Assembly (NCBI RefSeq): GCF_030323265.1 | Contig: NZ_CP104992.1 | Location: 1,897,501-1,961,500 of the forward strand | Source: Terrirhizobium terrae | Lineage (GTDB): Bacteria; Pseudomonadota; Alphaproteobacteria; Rhizobiales; Rhizobiaceae | DNA length: 64,000 nucleotides | Reading direction: 5' to 3' | In this document: positions 49,263-59,349 of the stretch, piece after piece | Position numbering within the stretch: the first letter of the stretch is position 1 | Layout: every line of letters starts with the position of its first letter | Position numbers and translations under genes: made by a program | The notes under the pieces: generated by a model | What the model saw: the letters and a program-made list of their open reading frames with translations, nothing else | Database searches by the model: none | What the model was told of the DNA's origin: nothing

Positions 49263-50222
49263 TCAGGCGCTGGCGTCGTCCAGCTGCCGCATCTGATCGC
49301 GCGAAAGTTTCAGGTTTCCGGCTGCAATCATCGTCTCGAGCTGGCGGGGACTGGTGGCGCTGGCAATCGGGGCTGTGATCGCCGGCCGCTGGGCGATCCA
49401 GGCAAGCGCGACCGATGCCGGCTGGGCACCGGTTTCCGCCGCGACCTCGTCGAGTGCGGCCAGGATGCGCGTGCCGCGCTCGTCGAAATATCCGGCCACC
49501 TTGCCGCCGCGGTTCCTGTTGGCTTCAGCCTCGGCCTTGCTCTTGTACTTGCCGGTCAGGAAACCGGCGGCCAGGCTGAAATAGGTTATGACGCCGATAT
49601 CCTGCTTGCGGCAAAGCTCGGCGAGCGGGCCGTCGAAGCCGGCGCGATCGTAGAGATTATATTCCGGCTCCAGCACGTCATAACGCGGCAGTCCGGCCTT
49701 GTCCGCGGCGTCGAGAGATGCCTGCAGCTGGCTCGCATCGAAATTGGAGCAGCCGATAGCGCGGATCTTGCCCTGTTCCTTCAGCGTCGCGAAGGCCGAC
49801 AGCGTCTCTTCATGCGGTGTCTGCGGATCCGGCCAATGGGAGAGATAGAGGTCGATATAGTCGGTCTGCAGCCGCTTCAGCGATCCTTCGACCGCTTCCA
49901 TGACGCGGGCCTTGTCTAGGCCCTTTTCGGCGGCCGAACCTTGCATGTTTGAGCCGACCTTGGTGATGATGACGGCCTTGTCGCGCGAGCGGCCGGACTG
50001 CTTCAACCACTTGCCGATGATCGTCTCGCTCTCGCCGCCGCCATTGCCGTCGACCCAGCCGGAATAGCAGTCGGCAGTATCGATCGTGTCGAAACCGGCA
50101 TCGAAGAACTTGTCGAGGAGATCGAAGGAGGTCTTCTCGTCTGCCGTCCAGCCGAACACGTTGCCGCCAAAGACGACGGGCGAGATGGAAAGGCCGGTCC
50201 GGCCGAGTACGCGCAGATCCAT
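49263..50222 (-). CDS. Aldo/keto reductase, paralogue of the next gene
   Basis: 319 residues from ATG 50222 (GGAG upstream). The AKR barrel has DTIDTADCYSGW (catalytic Asp/Tyr), KAVIITKVGSN (Lys), YIDLYLSHWPDPQTPHEETL (His) and a C-terminal coenzyme loop ITAPIASATSPRQLE. The opening LGRTGLSISPVVFGGNVFGWTADEKTSFDLLDK is shared nearly residue for residue with the gene at 50348. A GC-rich dyad (CTGAC..GCGGCCCGTCAG) separates it from the reductase at 48203. Confidence 0.93.
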   Translation of the reverse strand: MDLRVLGRTGLSISPVVFGGNVFGWTADEKTSFDLLDKFFDAGFDTIDTADCYSGWVDGNGGGESETIIGKWLKQSGRSRDKAVIITKVGSNMQGSAAEKGLDKARVMEAVEGSLKRLQTDYIDLYLSHWPDPQTPHEETLSAFATLKEQGKIRAIGCSNFDASQLQASLDAADKAGLPRYDVLEPEYNLYDRAGFDGPLAELCRKQDIGVITYFSLAAGFLTGKYKSKAEAEANRNRGGKVAGYFDERGTRILAALDEVAAETGAQPASVALAWIAQRPAITAPIASATSPRQLETMIAAGNLKLSRDQMRQLDDASA

Positions 50223-50347
50223 TATATGCTCCAATATCGATTGCCTGAAGAAGGCCGACGAGCGACGGCCAGCTCTTCTCCATCTAGGTCGGGCGGCCGG
50301 GTGATCACACCGGGCCGCCAGTCACGAAGTTGTTAGGGCTCGCTTAT

Positions 50348-51295
50348 TTAGTGGGCTTCGTTGAGCAGCTTCATCTGCGCATCGGTCAGCTTGAGATTGC
50401 CGGCGGCGATCATCGCATCGAGCTGCTTCAGGCTGGTGGCGCTGGCGATCGGCGCGGTGATGCCTGGCCGTGCCGCGACCCAGGCGATGGCGATCGAGGC
50501 GAGGCTTGCGCCCGTTTCGGCGGCCACCTGATCGAGTGCCGCGAGCACGCGCGTGCCCTTGTCGTTGAGATAGTCCGGGATGCGGTAGCCGCGGGCGCAG
50601 CCCTCAGCGTCTTCCGGCTTGCGGTATTTGCCGGTGAGGAAGCCGGCGGCCAGCGCATAGAAGCTGATCACGCCGATGTCTTCGGCAATGCAGAGATCGG
50701 CAATCGCGCCTTCGAACTTGTCGCGGGTGTAGAGATTGTATTCGGGTTGTAGCACGTCATAGCGCGGCAGGCCGTCCCGGGCGGAGACATCGAGTGCGGC
50801 CTTCAACTGCTCGGCCGAGAAATTGGAGCAGCCGATCGACCGCACCTTGCCGGCTTCCTTCAGCTTCGCCATGGCGCCGAGCGTTTCCTCATGCGGCGTG
50901 CCGTCATCGGGAAAATGCGAGAGATAAAGGTCGATATAGTCGGTCTGCAGGCGCTTCAGCGACAGGTCGACGGCCTCCGTGATCCAGCTTGCCTTCAGCT
51001 TCTTGTCGTCGCCCATCGAGGGGTGACCGACCTTGGTGACGATGATCGCCTTGTCGCGGGCAACGCTGCCGCGTTTCAGCCAGTTGCCGATCACGGTCTC
51101 GCTCTCGCCGCCCGTATGGCCTTCCGCCCAGCGGGAATAGACGTCGGCCGTGTCGATCGTGTTGAAGCCCGCGTCGAAGAACCGGTCCAGCAGGTCGAAG
51201 GAGGTCTTTTCGTCGGCGGTCCAGCCGAACACGTTGCCGCCGAAGACGACAGGCGAAATGGAAAGGCCGGTGCGGCCGAGCTTGCGCGGGTCCAT
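50348..51295 (-). CDS. Aldo/keto reductase, paralogue of the preceding gene
   Basis: 315 residues from ATG 51295 (GGAG upstream; the frame is open to 51370 without a better start). Catalytic residues: Asp/Tyr in NTIDTADVYSRWAEGHTGG, Lys in KAIIVTKVGHPSMG, His in IDLYLSHFPDDGTPHEET. It carries the same N-terminal block as the gene at 49263, so the two arose by tandem duplication. Substrates unknown. Confidence 0.93.
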   Translation of the reverse strand: MDPRKLGRTGLSISPVVFGGNVFGWTADEKTSFDLLDRFFDAGFNTIDTADVYSRWAEGHTGGESETVIGNWLKRGSVARDKAIIVTKVGHPSMGDDKKLKASWITEAVDLSLKRLQTDYIDLYLSHFPDDGTPHEETLGAMAKLKEAGKVRSIGCSNFSAEQLKAALDVSARDGLPRYDVLQPEYNLYTRDKFEGAIADLCIAEDIGVISFYALAAGFLTGKYRKPEDAEGCARGYRIPDYLNDKGTRVLAALDQVAAETGASLASIAIAWVAARPGITAPIASATSLKQLDAMIAAGNLKLTDAQMKLLNEAH

Positions 51296-51463
51296 GGTAT
51301 TCTCCGAATTTTCTGGTCTGAGGGCAGTCTGGGTGGGAAATGACAGGCTAGACCAATATCGGGAGATCACAATCTCCTAATTCGGGGCAGCGTGATTTTT
51401 CGAGGATTGAAGCGAACGGTCGCCGACCCTAAGCTTCCTGGAACATTTGTAAGGGAGGCTACG

Positions 51464-52449
51464 ATGCTGCGTTTCGGGATAATATCCACCGCTAAGATTG
51501 CCAGGGATGCCGTGATGCCGGCGATCCAGGATGCGGAGAACTGCGTCGTGACGGCAGTCGCGAGCCGTGACGTGACGAAGGCGCGGGCACTGGCCGACCG
51601 GTTCGGCGCCCCCATGCTTTCGGCTCCTACGAGGAGATGCTCGCGTCAGACGTCATCGACGCGGTCTATATCCCGTTGCCGACCAGCCAGCATGTCGAAT
51701 GGGCAATCAAGGCGGCCAATGCCGGCAAGCATGTCCTGGTGGAAAAGCCGCTCGCCCTGAAGGCGTCGGAGATCGATGCGCTGATCGAGGCACGCGACCG
51801 CAACAAGGTCGTCGTCTCGGAAGCCTATATGGTCACCTATGCGCCCGTCTGGCTGAAGGTGCGCGAATTGCTGAGCGAAGGTACGATCGGCGAGCTGAAA
51901 CACGTCCAGGGCGCCTTCAGCTATTTCAACCGCGATGCCGGCAATATGCGCAACATTCCCGAACTCGGCGGTGGTGCCCTGCCGGATATCGGCTGCTACC
52001 CGACGATCGCGACCCGCTTCGCGACAGGGTCGGAACCGCAGCGCGTCCAGGCGGTGGTGCGTCGCGACCCGGATTTCGGCACCGACATCTATGCGAGCGT
52101 GAAGGCGGATTTCGGCGCGTTCGAGCTGAGCTTCTACATCGCCACCCAGATGGCCAACCGGCAGGTCATGGTCTTCCACGGCACCGAAGGTTTTATCGAG
52201 GTGAAGTCACCCTTCAATGCCGACCGCTATGGGGCCGAGGAAATCGAGCTCACCAACCAGAAGCACACTGTCTCGCAGATCTTCCGCTTCCCCGACAGCC
52301 GGCAATATCGTCGCCAGGCGGAGGCCTTTGCCAGGGCGATTGCCGGCGAGCAGGCCGAGATCGTGTCGCTGGAAAGCTCCGCGAAGAGCCAGCGTTTCAT
52401 CGACGCGATCTACCGCGCCGGGGAGCATGACGGTTGGGAGACGGTTTGA
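51464..52449 (+). CDS. Gfo/Idh/MocA-family oxidoreductase, frameshifted at about 51613
   Basis: Reconstructed 328 residues from ATG 51464 (GGGAGG upstream). The Rossmann N-terminus is [21 protein letters not shown] and [20 protein letters not shown]. At that point one C is missing from a run of five: restoring it gives [23 protein letters not shown]. The family's catalytic Lys is in [10 protein letters not shown], and the substrate-binding domain includes [10 protein letters not shown]. Members oxidise or reduce sugars and inositols with NAD(P). The gene is divergent from the aldo/keto reductases. Confidence 0.85.
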
Positions 52450-52462
52450 GGAAGAGCGACCG

Positions 52463-52843
52463 CTACTGCTTGTGGCGGAACACGAAGCGCGAATAGCCGA
52501 AGAAGCTGTAGGCGGTCGCCGATGCCGAGGCGAAGACGATCGCCGCCACCGGCTGCAGCTCAGGGATGCGCGCGATCAGCGCCGAATAGATGCCGTAGTT
52601 TAGCAGTGCCGAGGTTATGCCGACAGCCCAGTAGCGGAACCCTTCCTTGGCAAGCGAATGCGGCGAGGGATCGAAGGTCACGCTGCGGTTCACCAGCCAG
52701 GTAAAGCACATTGCGCCCATGATCGCCGGGATGCGGGAGAAGAAGGGGCCGATCGGCGTTAGCGTCAAAAGCGCGTGCGTTACGCCGATATCGATCAGGA
52801 AGCCGCCGCCGCCTGCAGCCAGGAACCAGAAGATACGTTTCAT
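52463..52843 (-). CDS. GtrA-family membrane protein
   Basis: 126 residues with four predicted membrane helices (FLAAGGGGFLIDIGVTHALL, then AIMGAMCFTWLVNRSVTF, GITSALLNYGIYSALI and ASASATAYSFFGYSRFVF). The F-x-W-L-x-N-R-x-x-T-F element is the GtrA signature. GtrA proteins are proposed flippases for lipid-linked sugars. The start overlaps the stop of the upstream GT2 gene by 4 bases, so translation is coupled. Confidence 0.93.
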   Translation of the reverse strand: MKRIFWFLAAGGGGFLIDIGVTHALLTLTPIGPFFSRIPAIMGAMCFTWLVNRSVTFDPSPHSLAKEGFRYWAVGITSALLNYGIYSALIARIPELQPVAAIVFASASATAYSFFGYSRFVFRHKQ

Positions 52844-53895
52844 GCGGCGCTTTGTGCACCGCGCCGGGTGCTTTTGCCAGGATCTTTGTCGCGGCCTGCG
52901 GTTTCATCGGCAACCGACGACCGCCCTTGCAAAGGCAGGCTCATATAGTGGATGCGCAGCTGCTCGGCGCGCGCCCGTGAGACGGAATCGAGGATCAGGC
53001 CGGCGGTGAACATCAGGAACGACAAAACCATCAGCACCAGCGAGAAGACCCAGGTCGGCATGCGGTCGACGAGCCCTGTCTGGAAGTATTCGATCAGCAC
53101 GGGCGTCATGAAGGTGAGGCTCGCCAGCATGAAGGCGCTGCTGATCGCGCCGAAAAAGGCGAAGGGCCGCGTCTCCTTCATCAGCATGGCAAACATCCAG
53201 AGGATCTTCGCGCCATCCTTGAAGGTGGAAAGCTTGGAATGCGAGCCTTCCGGCCGGCGGCCGTAATCGAGTTCGATCTCGGTAATGGGAAGCTTCAGCC
53301 GCGAGGCATGGACCGACATTTCGGTTTCGATCTCGAAGCCGCCGGAAACCGCCGGGAAGCTTTTGACGAAACGGCGCGAGAATGCGCGGTAGCCGGAGAA
53401 GATATCGGTAAAGTCGCGGCCGAAGATTGTCCGGTAGAGGATGTTGAATAGGCGATTGCCGGCAGCATGGCCGTTACGCCCGGCATCGTCATGCACGCCG
53501 CGGCGGGTGCCGACCACCATGTCGGCGCGCTCGGTCAGAAGCGTGCGGATAAGGTCCTCGGCATCCCTGGGCGAATAGGTGCCGTCGCCATCGGCCATAA
53601 GATAGATATCGGCCTCGATATCGGCAAACATGCGGCGCACCACATGGCCCTTGCCCTGGCGTCGCTCGCGCATCACCTCGGCACCGGCGAGCATCGCCTT
53701 AAGCGCCGTGCCATCCGTCGAATTGTTGTCGTAGACATAGATGCGTGCACCGGGCAGCGCCTCGCGGAAACCGCGCACCACCCCTTCGATCGTCGACGCC
53801 TCGTTATAGCAAGGCAGCAGCACGGCAACCGAGAGATCGCCGGTAAGGGTGCCGGAACGGGATGCGGCTGTGGGGTCAACGGGGGCGTCGATCAT
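52840..53895 (-). CDS. Family 2 glycosyltransferase (polyprenyl-phosphate sugar transferase type)
   Basis: 351 residues from ATG 53895 (earlier starts are less likely). The GT-A fold has LSVAVLLPCYNEASTIEGVVRGF, NNSTDGT and the metal-binding D-x-D in LMADGDGTYSP, then GTRRGVHDD. Two C-terminal membrane helices (ISSAFMLASLTFMTPVLIEYF and MPTWVFSLVLMVLSFLMFTAGLIL) are typical of DPM1/GtrB-like enzymes that make polyprenyl-phosphate sugars. It is coupled to GtrA, and the large GT-C-like membrane protein gene is divergent, together suggesting a surface-glycan modification unit. Confidence 0.92.
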   Translation of the reverse strand: MIDAPVDPTAASRSGTLTGDLSVAVLLPCYNEASTIEGVVRGFREALPGARIYVYDNNSTDGTALKAMLAGAEVMRERRQGKGHVVRRMFADIEADIYLMADGDGTYSPRDAEDLIRTLLTERADMVVGTRRGVHDDAGRNGHAAGNRLFNILYRTIFGRDFTDIFSGYRAFSRRFVKSFPAVSGGFEIETEMSVHASRLKLPITEIELDYGRRPEGSHSKLSTFKDGAKILWMFAMLMKETRPFAFFGAISSAFMLASLTFMTPVLIEYFQTGLVDRMPTWVFSLVLMVLSFLMFTAGLILDSVSRARAEQLRIHYMSLPLQGRSSVADETAGRDKDPGKSTRRGAQSAA

Positions 53896-54032
53896 GATTT
53901 TCACTCGGTACACGGAAAACCCAGGGCAATAACGGCCCGCCCTGACCGCTTTACTATTTCTTGGGAAGGTTAAGTTTAGGTTTGCGACACATCCAGCCGG
54001 CACAAAACGAACAGCCAGCACAAACGAACAGA

Positions 54033-55875
54033 ATGACAGACATGATGGCAGAGCAAGTGTCCCGGCCGGAACAGGAGACCTCCAGCCATCCGCGCCTGTC
54101 CAGGCTACTGCCTGCGTCGATGCTTTACTGGCTGGTTACGGCCCTGGCACTGGCCGCGTTCAATCTGCCGAATACGAAGGATTATATCGGCCCCGACAAT
54201 GACGACGTCATGCGTCTCGTCGAGGTTCGCGACTGGCTGGCGGGCCAGGGCTGGTTCGACATGATGCAGTACCGGCTGGGTCTCGATGGCGGCACCCTGA
54301 TGCATTGGTCGCGTTTCATCGATGCGCCGATCGGCCTTCTCGTCCGGTTCTTTTCGCTGTTCCTACCGATAGAGACGGCGGAAAATGTTGCGGCCACGCT
54401 CTGGCCGCTGATCACGGCCGGCCCGCTCTTTGTCGCGCTCGGTCTGGCGGGACTGCGCTTCGGCGGCTCCCGGGTCATGCATATCGCCATGGGGCTCGGC
54501 GCGCTCTTCATCTTCACCTGCGGAAAATTCTCTCCCGGCGCGCTTGATCATCACAATGTCCAGTTGGCGCTCGCCATGCTGATCGCGGCCTTTCTTGCCG
54601 ATCGTGAAGGCAGGGCACGGGACCATGCGGGCGCCGGCATCGGCGCAGCGCTGGCGATCGCGATCGGCGCGGAGACCGTGCCCTTCGTCGCCGTCGCATG
54701 TTTCTGCGTCGCGGCACGCTGGCTCTGGCAGGGGAGGCGTTCGCCCGCGGGGCGCGCGCCTTCGGTCTGTCGCTGGCGCTCGCCATCAGCGCGGCCTTTT
54801 TCGCCACCGTGCCTCCGCAAGCCTATGCGGCCGTGACCTGCGACAATCTCTCGTTCGGCTTCTATTCGCTCGCAGCGATCGGCGGGGCCGGGCTTTTCGG
54901 GCTGACCTATATCCCCGCCGGCGTCGGCATTGCCGGTCGCGTGGCTGCATCCGTTGTGCTGGGTGCGATCCTCGCCGCCGTGGCGGTTATCGTTGCCCCG
55001 CAATGCCTCGGCTCGCCGCTGGCCAGCCTCGATCCGATGCTTGTCGAGCTCTGGCTGCGCCAGGTCAGCGAAGCTCGTTCCATCGTCGGCGAGTTCAGGA
55101 CGGAGCCTTATATGCTCGGCGGCTTCTACGCGGTGGGCCTTTTCGCCATCGTCGTTTGCGTCGTCCGTATCTCGCAGGGCAGAAAGCGTGGGCTTCATCT
55201 CCTTTTCCTGGCGCTTGTCGGGGCAAGCTGGGCGATCTCGCTCGTTCAGCTCCGCGGATCCTTTTTGCCAACCTGATGAGCATTCCGCCGCTTGCCCTGT
55301 TGATCGCCGATCTTCAGCAGCGGGTACGAGACAATGCCAAGGACATTCCAGCGTCCATCGGTTTCGTCGCCGCAACCCTCGCTTCCGTTCCGGCCGTCTG
55401 GGGTCTCTCCGGCGCGGTATGGGATCTCGGGATAAGTTCCGTCGATATCAGGACGGTTTCCGGCATCAACGCGGGGGAAGACGGCGAATGCGATATCGCG
55501 CAGAGCGCCGAGGCCTTGCGTGCTCTGCCGCCCGGTATCGTGGTCTCGCCTTCAAACAGCGGTGCCGAAATATTGCGCTTTACCGCGCATCGGGTTCTTG
55601 CTGCCCCCTACCACCGCAACCAGGGTGGCATGCTCACCGAGCTTCATATCGGCATGGCGAAGCCGGATGAAGCTCTGGCATTCATCAAGGGCGCGGGAGT
55701 TACGATCGTCGCCTTCTGCAAGGGCGATCCGAGCACGTCGCAACTGATAGGGCTGAAAAAGGACGGCCTCTATGCCGCCTTGGTGAGGGGCGAAGTCCCT
55801 GCCTATCTTGTACCAGTCGGCGACGAGCGCGCGGGCCTGCGGCTCTATCGCGTTAACGCCGATGCGTCGAATTAG
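54033..55875 (+). CDS. Polytopic membrane protein, probable GT-C glycosyltransferase, frameshifted at about 54734 and 55266
   Basis: Reconstructed about 614 residues with roughly 11-12 membrane helices. The N-terminal periplasmic loop NTKDYIGPDNDDVMRLVEVRDWLAGQGWFDMMQYRLGLDGG (outline) carries an acidic D-x-D-D motif as in GT-C transferases. Two breaks are seen: a G lost from a run of four near 54734 (WQGEAFARGARAFG) and a T lost from a run of five near 55266 (GSFFANLMSIPPL). The final 150 residues form a soluble domain. It is divergent from the GtrA/GT2 pair, and such triplets transfer a lipid-linked sugar to a surface polymer. The substrate is not deducible, and the start is only tentatively placed. 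Confidence 0.72.
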
Positions 55876-55876
55876 G

Positions 55877-56104
55877 TCAGGCGTGCCGAGCCCGGTCAAC
55901 AAACGCGGTGGCGATGACAAGGTTGATAAGGCCCGCGTTAAAGCCCAGGATCGCAAAAACAAGATCCATGTAGGATGCGGAGCCGCTGAAAAGGGATGCT
56001 CCGACAAACGTCGCAAAAATGAGAATTCCGGCCGTGATCACCGTTACGATGTTGCGGCTCAGGCCTGCCAGTAAACCGATTGCTGCTGCCGTCAAGATTA
56101 TCAC
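55877..56104 (-). CDS. 75-residue small membrane protein
   Basis: Read from GTG 56104, which has a strong ribosome-binding site (GGAAGGAG, 7 bases upstream); starts further upstream lack one. Two or three hydrophobic helices (IILTAAAIGLLAGLS, IVTVITAGILIFATFVGASLF and LVFAILGFNAGLINLVIATAFV) make up nearly the whole chain, ending FVDRARHA. No known family. It is convergent with the GT-C gene, one base apart. Confidence 0.65.
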   Translation of the reverse strand: MIILTAAAIGLLAGLSRNIVTVITAGILIFATFVGASLFSGSASYMDLVFAILGFNAGLINLVIATAFVDRARHA

Positions 56105-56218
56105 GGCTTGTCTCCTTCCTTTGCGACGGAGACCGTATATCCCGACACCCTCTAAAGAATGCTTGAGCAGCATGCCTAACGGCGGGTGAGCAAAATCGCT
56201 ACGATTTTCCATTCGCTG

Positions 56219-56254
56219 TTAAGACTTAAGCCCGGTCGTTTCGGACCTAAGTCT
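56219..56254. repeat. Short dyad with an AAGACTTA core
   Basis: AAGACTTA / TAAGTCTT around a 19-base loop, in the gap between the 75-residue gene and the spike-base gene. The same core appears in the mosaic repeat near 15990, so it may belong to the same dispersed family. Confidence 0.45.
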
Positions 56255-56327
56255 TATCCTCCACGGGGAAGGGAACGTGGCGACCTTTCGTTCGGTTCCA
56301 CGTTTTGTGACGAATTGAAAGAATTCG

Positions 56328-56591
56328 TTAGAATAGCGCCACGATATTGCGGGCCGTCGTGCCTGTCGCAAAAACCTGGGTAACTCTGAGGGGCAGCAGG
56401 GCGCCGGTCGGAACGCTCGTAAAATCAAGGGTTTCGCCCGAAAGCATTTGCACGCGCAGCGAACCGCCCGCGCCGACGTAAAGGGCTCGGCTTGTTTCAG
56501 GCAACAGATTGTCGTCATCCGGTAGAACAGCGGTACCACCGGAGGCCGGGCTGGAAAGGGAAGACTGGGTATTGGCAAAACGGTCGGTCAT
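56328..56591 (-). CDS. Spike base protein, RCAP_Rcc01079-like (orphan)
   Basis: 87 residues from ATG 56591 (CAGGAG, 8 bases upstream). The pattern LPETSRALYVGAGGSLRVQMLSG, PTGALLPLRVTQVFATGTTARNIVALF matches the short beta-rich spike-base proteins of Rhodobacter gene transfer agent and phage particles (family name from memory, not searched). No capsid, tail or integrase gene is nearby, so it may be a domesticated singleton or the last trace of a particle locus. Confidence 0.65.
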   Translation of the reverse strand: MTDRFANTQSSLSSPASGGTAVLPDDDNLLPETSRALYVGAGGSLRVQMLSGETLDFTSVPTGALLPLRVTQVFATGTTARNIVALF

Positions 56592-56757
56592 GGCGTGGTC
56601 TCCTGGTTGTGACTGGCCGGAATTATTTCGCGCCTTCTGAAGAGGGGGACGAATCCGGCCATCATCCCTTGATGCGACTTGGCTTTTCGCGCTGACCGTC
56701 CACATCAATCGCGGTACTGCCGGGTGAAATCCGCTTGTCGATGGGTTAGAAGGAAGC

Positions 56758-58395
56758 ATGGCCAGCATGTTCGACACCGACACGCCCAGCAACCTGACCG
56801 AATTTTCGGTGTCGGAGCTTTCCGGCTCGATCAAACGTACCGTCGAGAACGCCTTCGACCATGTGCGGGTGAGGGGCGAAATTTCCGGTTATCGCGGTCC
56901 GCATTCCTCCGGCCACGCCTATTTCAGCCTCAAGGACGACCGGGCGCGCATCGATGCCGTGGTCTGGAAGGGCACGTTTTCGCGCCTCAGATTCCGGCCG
57001 GAAGAGGGCATGGAGGTTATCGCCACCGGCAAGGTGACGACCTTCCCGGGCTCATCCAAATACCAGATCGTCATCGAAAACCTCGAGCCGGCCGGTGCCG
57101 GCGCGCTGATGGCGCTTCTGGAAGAGCGCCGCCGCAAGCTGGCCGCCGAAGGGCTGTTCGACCAGGAGCGCAAGCGCCCGCTGCCCTATCTGCCGCGCGT
57201 CATTGGCGTCGTGACCTCGCCGACCGGTGCCGTCATCCGCGATATCCTGCACCGCATCACCGATCGTTTTCCCGTCCATGTCATCGTCTGGCCGGTCAAG
57301 GTTCAGGGTGAGGGCTCGGGTGAGGAGGTCGCGGCAGCAATTCGCGGGTTCAATGCTTTTGCGCCGGATGGCCCGGCGCCGCGACCGGACGTGCTGATCG
57401 TCGCCCGCGGCGGCGGCAGTCTCGAAGACCTCTGGAGCTTCAACGACGAGATCGTCGTGCGTGCCGCAGCCGAAAGCGCGATCCCGCTGATCTCGGCTGT
57501 CGGCCACGAGACCGACTGGACGCTGATCGACCATGCCGCCGACATGCGCGCGCCGACACCGACCGGAGCCGCCGAAATGGCGGTGCCGGTCAAGGCCGAT
57601 CTCGATGCCCAGATCGCCGGCCTTGCAGCGCGCCTGCGCGGCAGCGCCTCGCGCCAGATGGACCATCGCCGCCAGGCCGTGCGGGCGCTTGTCCGCGCGC
57701 TTCCGTCGCTCGATCAGCTGCTCGCCCTGCCGCGCCGCCGTTTCGACGAGGCGGCACTAGGGCTCGGCCGCGGTCTGGAACGCACGACCATCGTCAAGCG
57801 CCGCTCCTTCGAGCGTGCGTCAGCCGGTTTGCGGCTCGATCTACTGACCAACCGTCTCGGCCAGCAGCGTCAGGCGCTCACCGATCGTCTGTCACGCGCC
57901 GACCGTTGCGTGGAACGGCAATTGCTGAGCGAGCGCGGGCGGGTCGCTCGTCTGGACGCATCGCTGAAAACGCTGCCGGCGCGGCTGACGAGCCAGTTGC
58001 AGCGGGAAGGCCAGCATCTCGCGTCACTCATGCGCCACGCGGATACAGCGATAAGCCACACACTGTCGCGCAGCCGTTCGGCGCTTGCGGGCCAGGATCG
58101 CGTGCTGCAGTCCCTGTCCTACATGAATGTTCTGAAGCGTGGTTATGCCGTGGTGCGCGACGCCAATGAGCGCCCTCTGACCCGCGCGGCCGGTGTGGCC
58201 GAGGGCAGTGCCCTGTCGATCCAGTTCGCCGATGGCCGCGTTTCGGCCGTGGCGGGTGAGGGCGGCGCTCCGACCGATCCCGCGCCTGTCCCCGTTTCCG
58301 CTCCGGTCTCCGGGCCGACGCCCGCCTCGCCGAAACGGAAGGCGCCGAAGCCGGAAGTCTCGTCCGAGCCACCGAAACAGGGCAGCCTGTTCTAG
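56758..58395 (+). CDS. xseA: Exodeoxyribonuclease VII large subunit
   Basis: 545 residues, complete; GAAGGAAGC precedes the ATG. The OB-fold DNA-binding N-terminus ([27 protein letters not shown]...[13 protein letters not shown]) leads to the catalytic domain ([25 protein letters not shown], then [20 protein letters not shown], with the conserved D-x(n)-G-G-G-S). A long coiled coil (about 300-440) and the C-terminal [17 protein letters not shown] follow. With XseB it degrades single-stranded DNA in both directions and assists repair. The tail (460-545) is Pro/Ala-rich. The frame is intact. Confidence 0.97.
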   Translation: MASMFDTDTPSNLTEFSVSELSGSIKRTVENAFDHVRVRGEISGYRGPHSSGHAYFSLKDDRARIDAVVWKGTFSRLRFRPEEGMEVIATGKVTTFPGSSKYQIVIENLEPAGAGALMALLEERRRKLAAEGLFDQERKRPLPYLPRVIGVVTSPTGAVIRDILHRITDRFPVHVIVWPVKVQGEGSGEEVAAAIRGFNAFAPDGPAPRPDVLIVARGGGSLEDLWSFNDEIVVRAAAESAIPLISAVGHETDWTLIDHAADMRAPTPTGAAEMAVPVKADLDAQIAGLAARLRGSASRQMDHRRQAVRALVRALPSLDQLLALPRRRFDEAALGLGRGLERTTIVKRRSFERASAGLRLDLLTNRLGQQRQALTDRLSRADRCVERQLLSERGRVARLDASLKTLPARLTSQLQREGQHLASLMRHADTAISHTLSRSRSALAGQDRVLQSLSYMNVLKRGYAVVRDANERPLTRAAGVAEGSALSIQFADGRVSAVAGEGGAPTDPAPVPVSAPVSGPTPASPKRKAPKPEVSSEPPKQGSLF

Positions 58396-58457
58396 CGCCT
58401 GTTCCGGTATTCGGGCGTAGAGGCCGGAGCCCGAAGGCTCCAGCCGGCTTCGTCTGA

Positions 58458-59198
58458 TCAGGCCGCCTTCTTCGTGGCGACCTTGCGCGGCGCCGCTGCC
58501 TTGGCAGCCGGTGCTTTTGCGCGGGGTACCTTGACCGCAACCGGCACCAGCCGGGCGATTTCATCGACCAGCAGGCGGGCGTTCTCCTGCGCCTTGGCAA
58601 GATTGCTGACGGCTTCCGGATCGAGCGCATCGATCAGCGTACCGGCGTCGAACATGTCGCGATAGGCGGCGCGCTCGATCAGCGGCACATTCAGCACATC
58701 GACGCCCTGCTGTGCGAGCATGCCCTTGACGGCGAGAAGCGCCCGCGTGGTGATGATCGAGCTGACCCGCGTCAGCGCCACGGAATGCGGAATGCGGATG
58801 TCGCACTCGCTGTCGAGCTTCTTCAGGATATCGAGAACCTGGGCGCCGCCTGCGGCATCCAGCGCGCAGCCCTGGACCGGAACGAAGACATGATCCGACA
58901 GGCCAAGGCCCTTGGCAAGCAACGCGCCGAGACCACAGGGCAGGTCGACAACAATATAGTCGGTCTTCTTCTTCAGATCCTTGATCGTCTGCTCGATATT
59001 CTCGGCATCGACATTGGCGACGATCGAGAATTTCGGCATTTTCGCCATCCGTGTCATCCAGCGGGAAACCCACTGCTGCGGATCGGCGTCGAGCATGGCG
59101 ACGCGAAAGCCTCTTTTGGCTAATTCTCCGGCCGTGACAAGCGCCATCGTCGTCTTGCCTGCGCCGCCCTTCGTATTCGCAAATGTAATAACTGGCAT
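58458..59198 (-). CDS. ParA-like ATPase (VirC1/MinD type) with basic C-terminal tail
   Basis: 246 residues; GGAGG precedes ATG 59198. Deviant Walker A FANTKGGAGKTT (residues 6-17), the Walker A' region MLDADPQQWVSRW, and Walker B YIVVDLPCG. The rest follows the Soj/VirC1 fold. The last 25 residues are Lys/Ala/Pro-rich (KVPRAKAPAAKAAAPRKVATKKAA), like a histone H1 tail, implying non-specific DNA or nucleoid association. There is no ParB partner and no plasmid genes, so this is an orphan positioning ATPase. Confidence 0.92.
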   Translation of the reverse strand: MPVITFANTKGGAGKTTMALVTAGELAKRGFRVAMLDADPQQWVSRWMTRMAKMPKFSIVANVDAENIEQTIKDLKKKTDYIVVDLPCGLGALLAKGLGLSDHVFVPVQGCALDAAGGAQVLDILKKLDSECDIRIPHSVALTRVSSIITTRALLAVKGMLAQQGVDVLNVPLIERAAYRDMFDAGTLIDALDPEAVSNLAKAQENARLLVDEIARLVPVAVKVPRAKAPAAKAAAPRKVATKKAA

Positions 59199-59349
59199 GG
59201 AAACCTCCGTTCGAGAATAAGCATCACGGAGGAAAGCCGTTTAACTTGGCTTTTTCTTATCCGCTTCCATCATGATGATTTGCGGATGCTTGACGAACAA
59301 GCTTGCGCCGCGCTTGCCGGGGCGAGCGCGGCCTGTATATTTCGATAGA

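Noticed and set aside
56328..58395. Prophage or gene-transfer-agent cluster around the spike-base gene
   Set aside because: No capsid, portal, terminase, tail or integrase genes are present; the neighbours are xseA and a small membrane protein.
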